A DNA stretch of 64,000 nt from Actinomycetota bacterium (GCA_020160805.1 JAIUPO010000019.1:1-64000), one strand, 5' to 3'; shown: positions 24,724-32,222, counted from the stretch's first letter. Notes: generated from the sequence alone by a model not told the origin. Numbers and translations: made by a program.

Positions 24724-25263
24724 ATGACAACCCAGTACATCAGCACCAAGGAGACCGCCGCGATGCTGCGAAAGGATCTCGCGAAAGCATGGCCCGGAGT
24801 GAAGTTCAGCGTCCGCATGGGCACCGGCACCGGATCCGCGTGGCTCAGCGTGACCTACATCGACGGCCCCACCTACTCGGACCTCGCGCTGTTCTGCGGC
24901 AACTACGAAGGGCGCAGCTTCAACGGCATGACCGACGGTTACGACAGCAAGGGAACCCTCCTTCTCGTCACCTCAGGTGACGAGCTGCCCGCCGAAGTCG
25001 CATTCATGTGTGACGGGATCAACAGCCATCGGAACTACTCCCCCGCCGCCCGAATTCACGCTCAGAAGATGATCGACGAGGCCGGGCACACCGAACTTCG
25101 AACCTGCACCGACAGTGGAGAACCAATCCACAACGGCCCCGTGCCGACTGAGATTGTCATCGGCGGGCACTACTTCGACTACCTGTACTCCCCCGCAGGC
25201 CTCGCCGAGCGCATCCTGTCCGGCATCGACCTGTCCATGGTGACCGGCGCGACCAAGCACTGA
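24724..25263 (+). CDS. Stand-alone LPD29-domain protein
   Basis: The 179-residue protein begins Q-Y-I-S-T-K-E-T-A-A-M-L-R-K-D-L-A-K-A-W-P-G-V-K-F-S-V-R, the recognisable start of LPD29 (large polyvalent protein associated domain 29). I-D-G-P-T and N-Y-E-G-R-S-F-N-G-M-T-D-G-Y-D follow. The domain is usually found inside giant phage or conjugative-element proteins thought to be delivered into or made early in a new host. Here it is a free protein in the block with ssb, dprA and the parB-like gene. Its biochemical role is unknown. Confidence 0.75.
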   Translation: MTTQYISTKETAAMLRKDLAKAWPGVKFSVRMGTGTGSAWLSVTYIDGPTYSDLALFCGNYEGRSFNGMTDGYDSKGTLLLVTSGDELPAEVAFMCDGINSHRNYSPAARIHAQKMIDEAGHTELRTCTDSGEPIHNGPVPTEIVIGGHYFDYLYSPAGLAERILSGIDLSMVTGATKH

Positions 25264-25283
25264 CGTCGCGGCGTTTCTCGCCG

Positions 25284-25308
25284 GTGAGGGGGCTCGCTGC
25301 CCCCTCAC
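25284..25308 (+). terminator. 10-bp hairpin terminator after the LPD29 gene
   Basis: GTGAGGGGGC, a 5-base loop and GCCCCCTCAC form a perfect stem 20 bp after the stop. Confidence 0.8.
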
Positions 25309-25439
25309 GCTCCCCCGCGGGCATGCAGCGCGTCATAAGACCCCCGGAAACGCCCCTGTGCGCCTCCAGGAGCCGCGTTTAGGCCAATCCCGCCCCTCTG
25401 CTCACCCCGGTGAGCTCAAGCCGTCTGGGCGGCGGATTC

Positions 25440-25735
25440 GGTAGAAGGGCGGAACTTACAGACTTCGGAACTTACAGACTCTGTAAGTTCGCGGGAAACA
25501 ACTTACAGAGTCCGGAAGTCTGTTACTGTCGGAGTCTGTAAGTAACAGACTTTGGTAGTTCCAAACTTACAGACTCTGTAAGTGGCGAGGGCTTAGGGCG
25601 TCTTACCACTCACAGACTCTGTAACTAACAGAGTTACAGAGTCCCGAACTTACAGAGTTGAACCTCCGCAGAGGGCAAAGAAAGCTCGACACCCCGACTT
25701 ACAGACTCCGGAACTTACAGACTTACAGATTGGAT
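25440..25735. repeat. Iteron-like centromere (parS) and parA promoter region
   Basis: About 300 bp carry at least eight direct copies of a core ACTTACAGA (for example at 25455, 25470, 25501, 25565, 25649, 25697, 25713 and 25723) and at least three inverted copies TCTGTAAGT. At 25470-25488 and 25565-25583 they meet head-to-head as ACTTACAG-ACT-CTGTAAGT. Degenerate copies (CACAGACTCTGTAAC, AACAGAGTTACAGAGTC) fill the gap. The array ends about 12 bp before the parA ATG. Repeats in this position next to parA and a small DNA-binding partner are typical centromere and autoregulation sites. It could also contain origin iterons. Confidence 0.85.
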
Positions 25736-25741
25736 AGAGAC

Positions 25742-26407
25742 ATGCGCATCGTCACGATCGCCAACCAAAAGGGCGGGGCCGGGAAGACCACCACGGTCAT
25801 GAACCTCGCCAGCATCCTTTCCGAAAACTCACGAGTCCTGGTCGCGGACGTCGACCCGCAGAAGTCGTCCGCATGGTGGGCCGACCGGGCCGGCAACGAC
25901 CTGCCGTTCGATGTCGTTGACGACACCAACCCCTCGAACCTGTCTCGCCTCCGGGAGCTGCAGTACGACGTAGTGCTCGTGGACACTCCCGGCTCGCTGG
26001 AGGGACGCGACGTCCTAGCCACCGTGCTCACCGAGTCAGACTTCGTGATTCTCCCGACCGAACCCTCACCGCTCGCATTCGCGCCTCTGATCGCGACGAT
26101 CAACGAGATCGTCCTGCCCTCCAAAGTGACCTACCGAGTGATGCTGAACAAGATCGACCCGCGCGTTCCGGTCGAGCTCACCGATGCCGAAGCACTGCTC
26201 GACGGCGCCGGCCTGCTCCGGTTCAAGTCGGCGATCCGTGACTACAAGATCCACAAGATGGCGCCGGTCGAAGGCAAGGTCGTCACCCAATATGCCGACG
26301 GCGACTCCCGCATCGCCGCCAAGGCCCGCGAGGACTATCGCAGGGTCGCCCTGGAGCTGACATCGCTCTGGGCTCACACCGGAACACGAGCAGGCGTAGG
26401 AGCATAA
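25742..26407 (+). CDS. parA: ParA partition ATPase
   Basis: The 221-residue protein has the deviant Walker A K-G-G-A-G-K-T-T (residues 10-17), D-V-D-P-Q-K-S-S-A-W-W and V-V-L-V-D-T-P-G (Walker B region). It is the short type Ib ParA without an N-terminal DNA-binding domain. It moves plasmid copies along the nucleoid when stimulated by a centromere-bound partner. The start is ATG 25742; a longer frame from 25658 is translated centromere repeat and is rejected. The partner gene begins 2 bp downstream and the repeats lie immediately upstream. Confidence 0.93.
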   Translation: MRIVTIANQKGGAGKTTTVMNLASILSENSRVLVADVDPQKSSAWWADRAGNDLPFDVVDDTNPSNLSRLRELQYDVVLVDTPGSLEGRDVLATVLTESDFVILPTEPSPLAFAPLIATINEIVLPSKVTYRVMLNKIDPRVPVELTDAEALLDGAGLLRFKSAIRDYKIHKMAPVEGKVVTQYADGDSRIAAKAREDYRRVALELTSLWAHTGTRAGVGA

Positions 26408-26409
26408 CC

Positions 26410-26835
26410 ATGGCGAGACCACAACTGAGCTCTCTGCTCGAGCCGCGAGGCAACGAAGAGGACACCGTGAAGGTGGGGGAGGCCCCCACCCCGATCCTCG
26501 AAGTCGAACCTGCCCGACCGGCCGAGCCTGCCGTGCCAGCGGCACAGGCCATTGTTGATCGACCCAAGCGGGAAGCGCGGGCCAAGGCACCAAAGGCACC
26601 GGTCGAGTCGGTACCCCCATACCTCCGCTACGAACGGAAGGAATCGCGGCTTCGCACCGACCAGCTGACGGACCTGACGCTTCGAGCCCGCCAGCTCAAC
26701 AAGACCAAGGACACCGACTCGGACAGGATCACGGACAACACCTTGATTCGAATCGCAGTCGACCTGCTGCTGTCCCGCGCCGATGAACTCACCGGCGGCG
26801 ACGAGGCGGCGCTACGCAAGTCTCTCGGCATCTGA
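26410..26835 (+). CDS. Small DNA-binding ParB-type partner of ParA
   Basis: The 141-residue protein has a flexible Pro/Ala/Lys-rich N-terminal half (about 1-70) that would hold the ParA-activating Arg/Lys residues. The C-terminal part reads E-S-R-L-R-T-D-Q-L-T-D-L-T-L-R-A-R-Q-L-N-K, then I-T-D-N-T-L-I-R-I-A-V-D-L-L-L, a ribbon-helix-helix pattern. This is the normal type Ib partition adaptor. It likely binds the ACTTACAGA repeats and represses the operon. It is 2 bp after parA, hence co-translated. Confidence 0.82.
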   Translation: MARPQLSSLLEPRGNEEDTVKVGEAPTPILEVEPARPAEPAVPAAQAIVDRPKREARAKAPKAPVESVPPYLRYERKESRLRTDQLTDLTLRARQLNKTKDTDSDRITDNTLIRIAVDLLLSRADELTGGDEAALRKSLGI

Positions 26836-27063
26836 GAGTCGATCTATTGAGTTCGTCTTGCGTTGGCGGATGTGCGAGCACGCTGTCCCAGCGGAACAGG
26901 AGGCCCCTCAATGGCCCATCGACCTCCTGCAACCAGGTGTGACTCGCAACTCGACACCGGATGCCGCCAGTAGCGTCGAACGCCTGTGCGGTAGCTGGTC
27001 GCCGAACAACGCTCTGAACATTGGTCGGTCGTTACGACAGGGTGTCTTCTTGGGCATCCAAAA

Positions 27064-27105
27064 ATAGTCAGCACGCGCTGTATGATCAGTGCATGCTGAC
27101 TATTG
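27064..27105. promoter_or_regulatory. CmtR operator/promoter with inverted repeat over the start codon
   Basis: AATAGTCAGCA (27064-27074) and TGCTGACTATT (27095-27105) form a perfect 11-bp inverted repeat spaced by 20 bp. A -10-like TATGAT sits inside it at 27081-27086, only 6 bases before the ATG, and no ribosome-binding site is present, so the transcript is probably leaderless. The right arm overlaps the first codons. This is a plausible self-repression site for the ArsR-family sensor. Confidence 0.65.
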
Positions 27106-27452
27106 CTCCGCGCCTCGACGTCATGAACCGGCTCGGCCGGGCGATGGCGGATCCGACGCGCTCTCGGATTCTGATGACCCTGCTCAGGGGGCCGAGCTAC
27201 CCGGCTGTCCTTTCGCGTGAGCTGGAACTCACCCGTTCGAACGTGTCGAACCATCTGACGTGTTTGCGTGACTGTGGGATCGTCGTTTCCGAGCCGGAGG
27301 GGAGGCAGACTCGCTACGAGATCGCGGACCCGCATCTCGCGGAGGCGTTGAATGCGCTCGTGGATGTGACGCTGGCCGTCGACGAGAACGAGCCGTGCGT
27401 GGATGCCTCCTGCACCGTGCCGGGATGCTGCGGTACCAGGGCTGACGCGTGA
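27093..27452 (+). CDS. cmtR: CmtR-type Cd(II)/Pb(II)-sensing ArsR-family repressor
   Basis: The 119-residue winged-helix repressor matches Mycobacterium CmtR closely. Cys57 and Cys61 lie in the recognition helix (N-H-L-T-C-L-R-D-C-G) and Cys102 in the C-terminal tail (P-C-V-D-A-S-C), the three known metal ligands. Extra cysteines follow (C-T-V-P-G-C-C-G). Metal binding should release the operator and induce the efflux operon. The ATG at 27093 is chosen because the sequence upstream is promoter-like. Its stop overlaps the ATPase GTG by 4 bp. Confidence 0.92.
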   Translation: MLTIAPRLDVMNRLGRAMADPTRSRILMTLLRGPSYPAVLSRELELTRSNVSNHLTCLRDCGIVVSEPEGRQTRYEIADPHLAEALNALVDVTLAVDENEPCVDASCTVPGCCGTRADA

Positions 27453-29359
27453 GCGCGGTGACGAAGTCTCAGGTGGAGGGTTCTGCGGTCGACGATGATG
27501 ATGACGACGACCATGACGGGCCGTGGTGGAAGGATCGCGGGATCATGGTCCCGGTGTTCTCGGGTATCGCATTCCTCGCGGGCCTGGTCTGTGAGTGGTC
27601 GGGTGCGGGGATCCCGGCACTGGTGCTGTTCTGGATCGGATTGCTGCTGGGCGCGTCGACGTTCACGCCTGGGGCGATCTGGAAGCTATTCAAGGGAAAA
27701 CTTGGTATCGGTCTTCTGATGACGATCAGCGCGGTTGGCGCGGTCATCCTCGGCTACGTAGAGGAAGCGGCCGCGCTGGCGTTCCTCTATTCGATCGCTG
27801 AAGCGCTCGAGGACAAGGCGATGGACCGCGCCCGCGGCGGCCTGCGCGCACTGTTGAAGCTCGTCCCGGAGACCGTGACAGTGCGCCGCGACGGGGCCTC
27901 GGTCGAGATCGCGGCGAAGGCTCTCACCGTCGGCCAGATCATGCTTGTTCGTCCGGGGGAGCGGGTCGCGACGGACGGGATCGTCCGCTCGGGGCGTTCC
28001 AGCCTGGATACCTCCGCGATCACTGGCGAGTCGATTCCGGTCGAGGTCGAGCCTGGTGACGCGGTGTCCGCCGGTTCGATCAACACCTCTGGGGCGCTTG
28101 AGATCGAGGCTTCCGCAGCGGGCGCGGACAACTCGCTGACCACGATCGTGGAGCTGGTCGAGCAGGCACAGGCGGAGAAGGGTGACCGTGCGCGTCTCGC
28201 GGACCGGATCGCTCGCCCCCTGGTTCCCGGCGTGCTGATCCTTGCCGCGCTGGTCGCGCTCATCGGGTCGCTGTTCGGCGACCCGGAGCTGTGGATCACC
28301 CGGGCTCTCGTCGTGCTCGTCGCCGCCTCGCCGTGTGCACTGGCAATCTCTGTGCCGCTCACGGTCGTCGCCGCGATCGGCGCGGCCAGCAAGTTCGGCG
28401 TGATCATCAAGTCCGGCGCAGCCTTCGAACGATTCGGGACGATCCGCCACGTCGCCGTCGACAAGACCGGCACCCTCACCCGCAACCAGCCGGCCGTCAC
28501 CGCGGTCCTCACCGTCGACGGAGTGACCGAGCGACAGGCCCTCGACTGGGCGGCCGCGCTGGAGCAACACAGTACACACCCGCTCGCTGCCGCGATCACC
28601 GCCGCTGCCCCCGGCATCCCTGCGGCGGTTGACGTGACCGAGCAGGCCGGGAACGGCATCGAAGGCACCGTCGACGGGACACGGATCACAGTCGGCAGTC
28701 CCCGCTGGCTCGACGCCGACAGGCTCGGGAGCCAGGTCACGAGCCTGGAGGAGCAGGGTATGACCGTCGTGATCGTGCACCGCGACGGAACACCGGTCGC
28801 CGCGATCGGCGTCCGCGACGAGCTGCGCCCCGAGGTCCCGGAGGTCGTTCGCACCCTCGCAGACCAGGGTGTCGGGGTAACCATGCTGACCGGCGACAAC
28901 GCCCGCACCGCGCGCGCTCTCGCCGCGCAAGCCGGGATCAGCGACGTGCGCGCCGAGCTGCGCCCAGAGGACAAGGCCGCGGCGATCGGCGAGCTGTCTC
29001 AGGCGGGATCGGTCGCGATGATCGGCGACGGCATCAACGACGCCCCCGCCCTCGCCGCCGCGGATATCGGCATCGCGATGGGAGCCACTGGCTCCGACGC
29101 CGCGATCGAGTCCGCGGATGTCGCTTTCACCGGGCATGACCTGCGCCTCATCCCGCGCGCGTTCGACCACGCCCGCCGGGGACGCCGCATCATCAACCAG
29201 AACATCATCCTGTCGCTGCTGATCATCACCGCCCTGCTCCCGCTTGCGCTATTCGGCGTCCTCGGGCTCGCGGCCGTCGTCCTGGTCCACGAGATCGCGG
29301 AAGTCATCGTGATCCTCAACGGGCTCCGCGCGGCGCGCACCCGAAAGGCGGTCTCGTGA
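27449..29359 (+). CDS. cadA: CadA-type heavy-metal P-type ATPase (Cd/Zn/Pb efflux)
   Basis: The 636-residue membrane ATPase has an acidic stretch (D-D-D-D-D-D-D-H-D, residues 15-23) in place of an N-terminal metal-binding domain. Then come membrane helices, T-G-E-S (about 191-194), the metal-site motif S-P-C (A-A-S-P-C-A-L-A-I), D-K-T-G-T-L-T, the H-P locus (T-H-P-L-A-A-A), M-L-T-G-D-N and G-D-G-I-N-D-A-P-A-L. S-P-C and the P1B-type layout fit the Zn/Cd/Pb group. It exports metal from the cytoplasm. It is coupled to cmtR upstream and overlaps the lspA start by 4 bp. Confidence 0.93.
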   Translation: MSAVTKSQVEGSAVDDDDDDDHDGPWWKDRGIMVPVFSGIAFLAGLVCEWSGAGIPALVLFWIGLLLGASTFTPGAIWKLFKGKLGIGLLMTISAVGAVILGYVEEAAALAFLYSIAEALEDKAMDRARGGLRALLKLVPETVTVRRDGASVEIAAKALTVGQIMLVRPGERVATDGIVRSGRSSLDTSAITGESIPVEVEPGDAVSAGSINTSGALEIEASAAGADNSLTTIVELVEQAQAEKGDRARLADRIARPLVPGVLILAALVALIGSLFGDPELWITRALVVLVAASPCALAISVPLTVVAAIGAASKFGVIIKSGAAFERFGTIRHVAVDKTGTLTRNQPAVTAVLTVDGVTERQALDWAAALEQHSTHPLAAAITAAAPGIPAAVDVTEQAGNGIEGTVDGTRITVGSPRWLDADRLGSQVTSLEEQGMTVVIVHRDGTPVAAIGVRDELRPEVPEVVRTLADQGVGVTMLTGDNARTARALAAQAGISDVRAELRPEDKAAAIGELSQAGSVAMIGDGINDAPALAAADIGIAMGATGSDAAIESADVAFTGHDLRLIPRAFDHARRGRRIINQNIILSLLIITALLPLALFGVLGLAAVVLVHEIAEVIVILNGLRAARTRKAVS

Positions 29360-29983
29360 TTGCCCAGGGTGCCGGGTCACCCGCCGAGGCGGCCGCGGAA
29401 GGAGTCGAGGAGTCCTTGTCCGGTCGCGAGATCAGAAAGAGTTCTCCTTCGTGCTCTCGGGGTCGCCCTCGCCGTCGCGGCACTCGGGCTGATCCTCGAC
29501 CAGGTCACGAAGATGTTCGCAATCGCACAGCTGACACCAGGCAGCCGTGTCCCGCTCATCGCAGACGTTCTCTCATTGTTGCTCGTTCGCAACCCCGGAG
29601 CGGCGTTCTCCATCGGCTCAGGGGCAGCGTGGGTGTTCACCGTCATCGGGGCACTCGCCGCGGCGGCGATAATCGGCGTCGCCGTGCGACTGCGGGGCAT
29701 CCGTTGGGGCATCGCGCTCGGCCTCATACTCGGTGGCGCGGTCGGCAACCTCGCAGATCGGCTCCTGAAACCGCCGTCATTCGGGCAAGGGCATGTCACG
29801 GACTTCATCGCCTACGGCGACCTCTTCATCGGCAATATCGCCGACATTCTCGTCGTCAGCGGCGTCCTGCTCTGTCTGATCTTCGTCGTCTCGGGTCGCC
29901 AGCTGAAGCCGCACGCGCCCGAGAAAGTGGATTCAACGCGCGCTTGGAGAGACAGATCGGGCGACTTCGGCGGTAACAACTGA
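29356..29983 (+). CDS. lspA: Signal peptidase II (prolipoprotein), probable 1-base frameshift near the N-terminus
   Basis: The main frame carries a full lipoprotein signal peptidase: L-D-Q-V-T-K, L-L-V-R-N-P-G-A-A-F-S, G-N-L-A-D-R (catalytic Asp) and G-D-L-F-I-G-N-I-A-D (second Asp), with four membrane helices. Its in-frame start would be TTG 29360 with a poor Pro/Arg-rich leader. The other frame, GTG 29356, overlaps the cadA stop as GTGA and encodes a normal-looking leader (M-I-A-Q-G-A-G-S-P-A-E). One fewer A in AAA at 29436-29438 would join it to R-V-L-L-R-A-L-G. LspA cleaves lipoprotein signals, and a copy in cadmium operons is known in actinobacteria. Confidence 0.85.
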
Positions 29984-30020
29984 ACCGCCGATACCCGCAC
30001 TCTGTTGAACAGAAACATTG

Positions 30021-30758
30021 ATGGTTAGCACCGGCAGTGTGATCGCTCAGGCCGCTCTGCTGGTGTCTTTCCCCGTCGCGGCAGCAATCATCGGTTCAGT
30101 GGTCTCGGTTCTTCGACCTCCGGGCCCCAAACTCACGAGCGCGGTCCAACACTTCGCCGCCGGCGTCGTGCTCGCAGCGTTAGCGGGCGAGATCCTTCCC
30201 GACCTCCGCCACGAGGGCAATCTCGGCTGGGCAGTCGCCGGCTTCGCAGGCGGAACTGCAGTCATGCTTACCCTCGGCGCCATCGGACGCAAACTCGAAA
30301 GCAAACCCCAGGACGCCACCGCGTCCGTCGTCCCACTCGGCTTGATCATCGCCGTAGGGATTGACCTGCTCCTCGATGGACTCCTGGTCGGGGTCAGCTC
30401 AACTCTCGGAAGCAAACAGGGGCTGATCATCACCATCGCTCTCACGATAGAGATCCTCTTCATCGGCCTCTCCGTCACCACATCGCTCAATCAAACTGGG
30501 CTCAGTCGTCGTCGTTCTGTGGTCATTAGCAGCAGCCTCGGCCTAACCACCGCCCTCGGCGCAATCGTGGGAGCAGCGCTTCTCGCAGGTGCTTCCTCCG
30601 CGATCCTGGCGACGGTGCTCGCATTCGGCGCCGCAGCCCTGCTCTACCTCGTCGTCGAAGAACTCCTCACCGAAGCCCACGAACAAGAAGAAACCACTCT
30701 TCTTGGCGCCATGTTCTTCCTCGGTTTCCTCACGATCTACGTTCTTGGCGAACTCTGA
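30021..30758 (+). CDS. ZIP-family divalent metal transporter
   Basis: The 245-residue protein has about eight membrane segments. V-Q-H-F-A-A-G-V-V-L-A-A-L-A-G-E-I-L-P-D-L near residue 40 and I-A-V-G-I-D-L-L-L-D-G-L-L-V-G near 110 recall ZIP helices, in which His/Glu/Asp residues line the path. ZIP carriers usually import Zn(II) or related ions, so its place behind a Cd/Zn exporter may balance zinc loss. The direction of transport is not certain. It lies 37 bp after lspA with no obvious terminator, so it likely belongs to the same operon. Confidence 0.78.
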   Translation: MVSTGSVIAQAALLVSFPVAAAIIGSVVSVLRPPGPKLTSAVQHFAAGVVLAALAGEILPDLRHEGNLGWAVAGFAGGTAVMLTLGAIGRKLESKPQDATASVVPLGLIIAVGIDLLLDGLLVGVSSTLGSKQGLIITIALTIEILFIGLSVTTSLNQTGLSRRRSVVISSSLGLTTALGAIVGAALLAGASSAILATVLAFGAAALLYLVVEELLTEAHEQEETTLLGAMFFLGFLTIYVLGEL

Positions 30759-30977
30759 TGCCCAAGAGCTGCGATCCTGATCGACCCTCCGTGTGGACGA
30801 ACGCCCGCCAGATACGCAATGACGACTCGCTGGAGGAACGCAGAGCGCGCACCGCTTGTGTCGGTGGCGCTGCTCGTCGCGGCCCACTGCTGCCCCGCGC
30901 CGCGAAGTGTGGACTCGTTCACCGCCGCCCAGGCGAGAAGTCAGGAGTGCCTCGATTCCCGTAGATCGGACTCTGCA

Positions 30978-31055
30978 CCCCTCACTCAATCGGCCCAGCA
31001 CCTTACCGCTGACAGCAGTCACCGGTAGACTGGTACCAGGCCGATTGAGTGAGGG
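30978..31055. promoter_or_regulatory. Two 17-bp inverted operator arms around the Fic-operon promoter
   Basis: CCCTCACTCAATCGGCC (30978-30994) and its exact complement (31039-31055) are separated by 44 bp. Between them lies a promoter-like pair, TTACCG (31003-31008) and TAGACT (31026-31031), with 17-bp spacing. The right arm ends 7 bp before the antitoxin ATG and includes a GAGGGAG ribosome-binding site. Identical arms on both sides of a promoter suggest cooperative repression or DNA looping. The preceding 220 bp (30759-30977) hold nothing recognised. Confidence 0.7.
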
Positions 31056-31062
31056 AGTGAGC

Positions 31063-31266
31063 ATGTCGAACACGATTCAGACGGGTGCAGCCCTCGCGGG
31101 TGTAGCCCCGGTCGACCGCCTGATGGCTGAGGTTGAGAAGGGCCAGCAGCTTGCGGGCCACTTCCCGGACGCGGAAGCGCTCGACCGCGGCCGCCGCGTG
31201 TACCGCAGCGAACTCACCATCGAGGAAGCCCGCGCCGAAATCGACGCCAAGTACTCGAGGGGATGA
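31063..31266 (+). CDS. VbhA-like Fic antitoxin, first copy
   Basis: The 67-residue protein has the VbhA-type C-terminal pattern A-L-D-R-G-R-R-V-Y-R-S-E-L-T-I-E-E-A-R-A-E-I. VbhA-type antitoxins block Fic AMPylation by inserting a Glu of an (S/T)xxxE(G/N) helix into the ATP site. At the aligned position this protein reads G-Q-Q-L-A-G, so the inhibitory Glu is not visible. It may act mainly as a repressor or may be inactive as an inhibitor. Its stop overlaps the fic ATG by 4 bp. Confidence 0.75.
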   Translation: MSNTIQTGAALAGVAPVDRLMAEVEKGQQLAGHFPDAEALDRGRRVYRSELTIEEARAEIDAKYSRG

Positions 31267-32015
31267 CCCTCGACGACAAGTACACCTATCCTGGGTCGGG
31301 TGGTGTGCTTGTCAATCGGTTCGGCATCCGCGATGCTGACCGACTCGACCAGGCGCTCAACGACTACGCCACTGTCGGATGGGTTCACCTGCGGCGGCGG
31401 GCCCCTGCTGAGCCACCAGGTTTCGACTACCTGCAGACCATCCACCGCGAGATGTTCGGGTCGCTGTTGGACTGGGCTGGCGAGCTGCGTGAAACGGACG
31501 CGCAGGCGACCGGAACGGGCATCGCCTACGCTCGACCCGAGTACATCCCGGAGTCGCTTCGCTCCTTGTTCGACAAGCTGCAGCGCGAGGACTTCTTGAC
31601 CGGCCTCGACTCCGCGACCTTTGCGGATCGCCTCGCGGACCGGTGGGGAGAGCTCTCGGCCATTCACCCTTTCAGGGACGGGAACACTAGAAGTCAGAGC
31701 GCCTACGTCAGCTCGCTCGCAGAACGCGCCGGGCACCCGATCGACTGGGCCGCGATCGACGTGCCAACGTTGCGCAACTTGCGGCTCGTGGCCGTCGCCG
31801 GCCGGCACGAGCCACTAGCGGGGTACCTGCGCGATCACCTGGTGTCGTCGACCGATTCGTCTCTTGACCGCGGATGGTCAGCGGCCCGCCTTGCCGGCCT
31901 CGACACTCCCTTTAAGCCCGGCGCCGACAGATCGAGTGCCGCCGGACTGGATGCCTTCGGCACCACCATGTACCGAGCCGATCCTGGCCTGGGCCGATCC
32001 GGGCATGGCCGATAG
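31263..32015 (+). CDS. Fic-domain toxin (VbhT-like AMP-transferase)
   Basis: The 250-residue protein has the Fic core: M-F-G-S-L-L-D-W-A-G-E-L-R, then the catalytic loop H-P-F-R-D-G-N-T-R-S (about 140-149), with the catalytic His, phosphate-binding Asp/Gly/Asn and the Arg. Fic enzymes of this class transfer AMP to host proteins such as topoisomerases and stop growth. No N-terminal inhibitory helix is fused, so inhibition must come from a partner. Small antitoxin-like genes lie on both sides, with a 4-bp overlap upstream and 1 bp downstream. Confidence 0.9.
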   Translation: MTLDDKYTYPGSGGVLVNRFGIRDADRLDQALNDYATVGWVHLRRRAPAEPPGFDYLQTIHREMFGSLLDWAGELRETDAQATGTGIAYARPEYIPESLRSLFDKLQREDFLTGLDSATFADRLADRWGELSAIHPFRDGNTRSQSAYVSSLAERAGHPIDWAAIDVPTLRNLRLVAVAGRHEPLAGYLRDHLVSSTDSSLDRGWSAARLAGLDTPFKPGADRSSAAGLDAFGTTMYRADPGLGRSGHGR

Positions 32016-32221
32016 TGAGCGCGTCGAAGCGCTCCGCGAGCCCGACCCCATCCTCCGAGGCTCAGCGTTGGTTCGCGCTCGAGCAGGCCGAGCACAGCGG
32101 CGAGATGGAGGGCCTGCACGTTGACCCGGCTACTCGTGCCGACGCCGCGGAATGGGTAGCAGGCCGCATCGACGTCGACGAGCTCGTGGCGCGCGGCCGC
32201 GCACGCTACGGCTTGCAGTGA
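32015..32221 (+). CDS. VbhA-like antitoxin, second copy, with canonical inhibitory motif
   Basis: The 68-residue frame (GTG 32015, overlapping the fic stop as TAGTG) contains S-G-E-M-E-G, an exact (S/T)xxxE(G/N) motif. A-A-E-W-V-A-G-R-I-D-V-D-E-L-V-A-R-G-R follows, as in VbhA-type antitoxins. Its first 16 residues look poor. A better N-terminus (ATG 32005, M-A-D-S-E-R-V-E-A-L-R-E-P-D) sits in the frame one base off, and dropping one C at 32055-32056 would join them as D-P-I-L-E-A-Q-R-W-F. It therefore may be a frameshifted gene starting at 32005. Confidence 0.7.
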   Translation: MSASKRSASPTPSSEAQRWFALEQAEHSGEMEGLHVDPATRADAAEWVAGRIDVDELVARGRARYGLQ

Positions 32222-32222
32222 T

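Noticed and set aside
25440-25735. CRISPR-like array
   Set aside because: Repeats are short (about 9-19 bp), irregularly spaced, in both orientations and next to parA; no cas gene is present. They fit a partition site instead.
25658-25741. N-terminal extension of ParA
   Set aside because: The added residues are translated centromere repeats (T-Y-R-L repeats). The Walker motif spacing is normal from ATG 25742.
27686-29170. Minus-strand frame (494 codons) inside the cadA region
   Set aside because: It is a shadow of the P-type ATPase, with D/R/G-rich content and no family signature.
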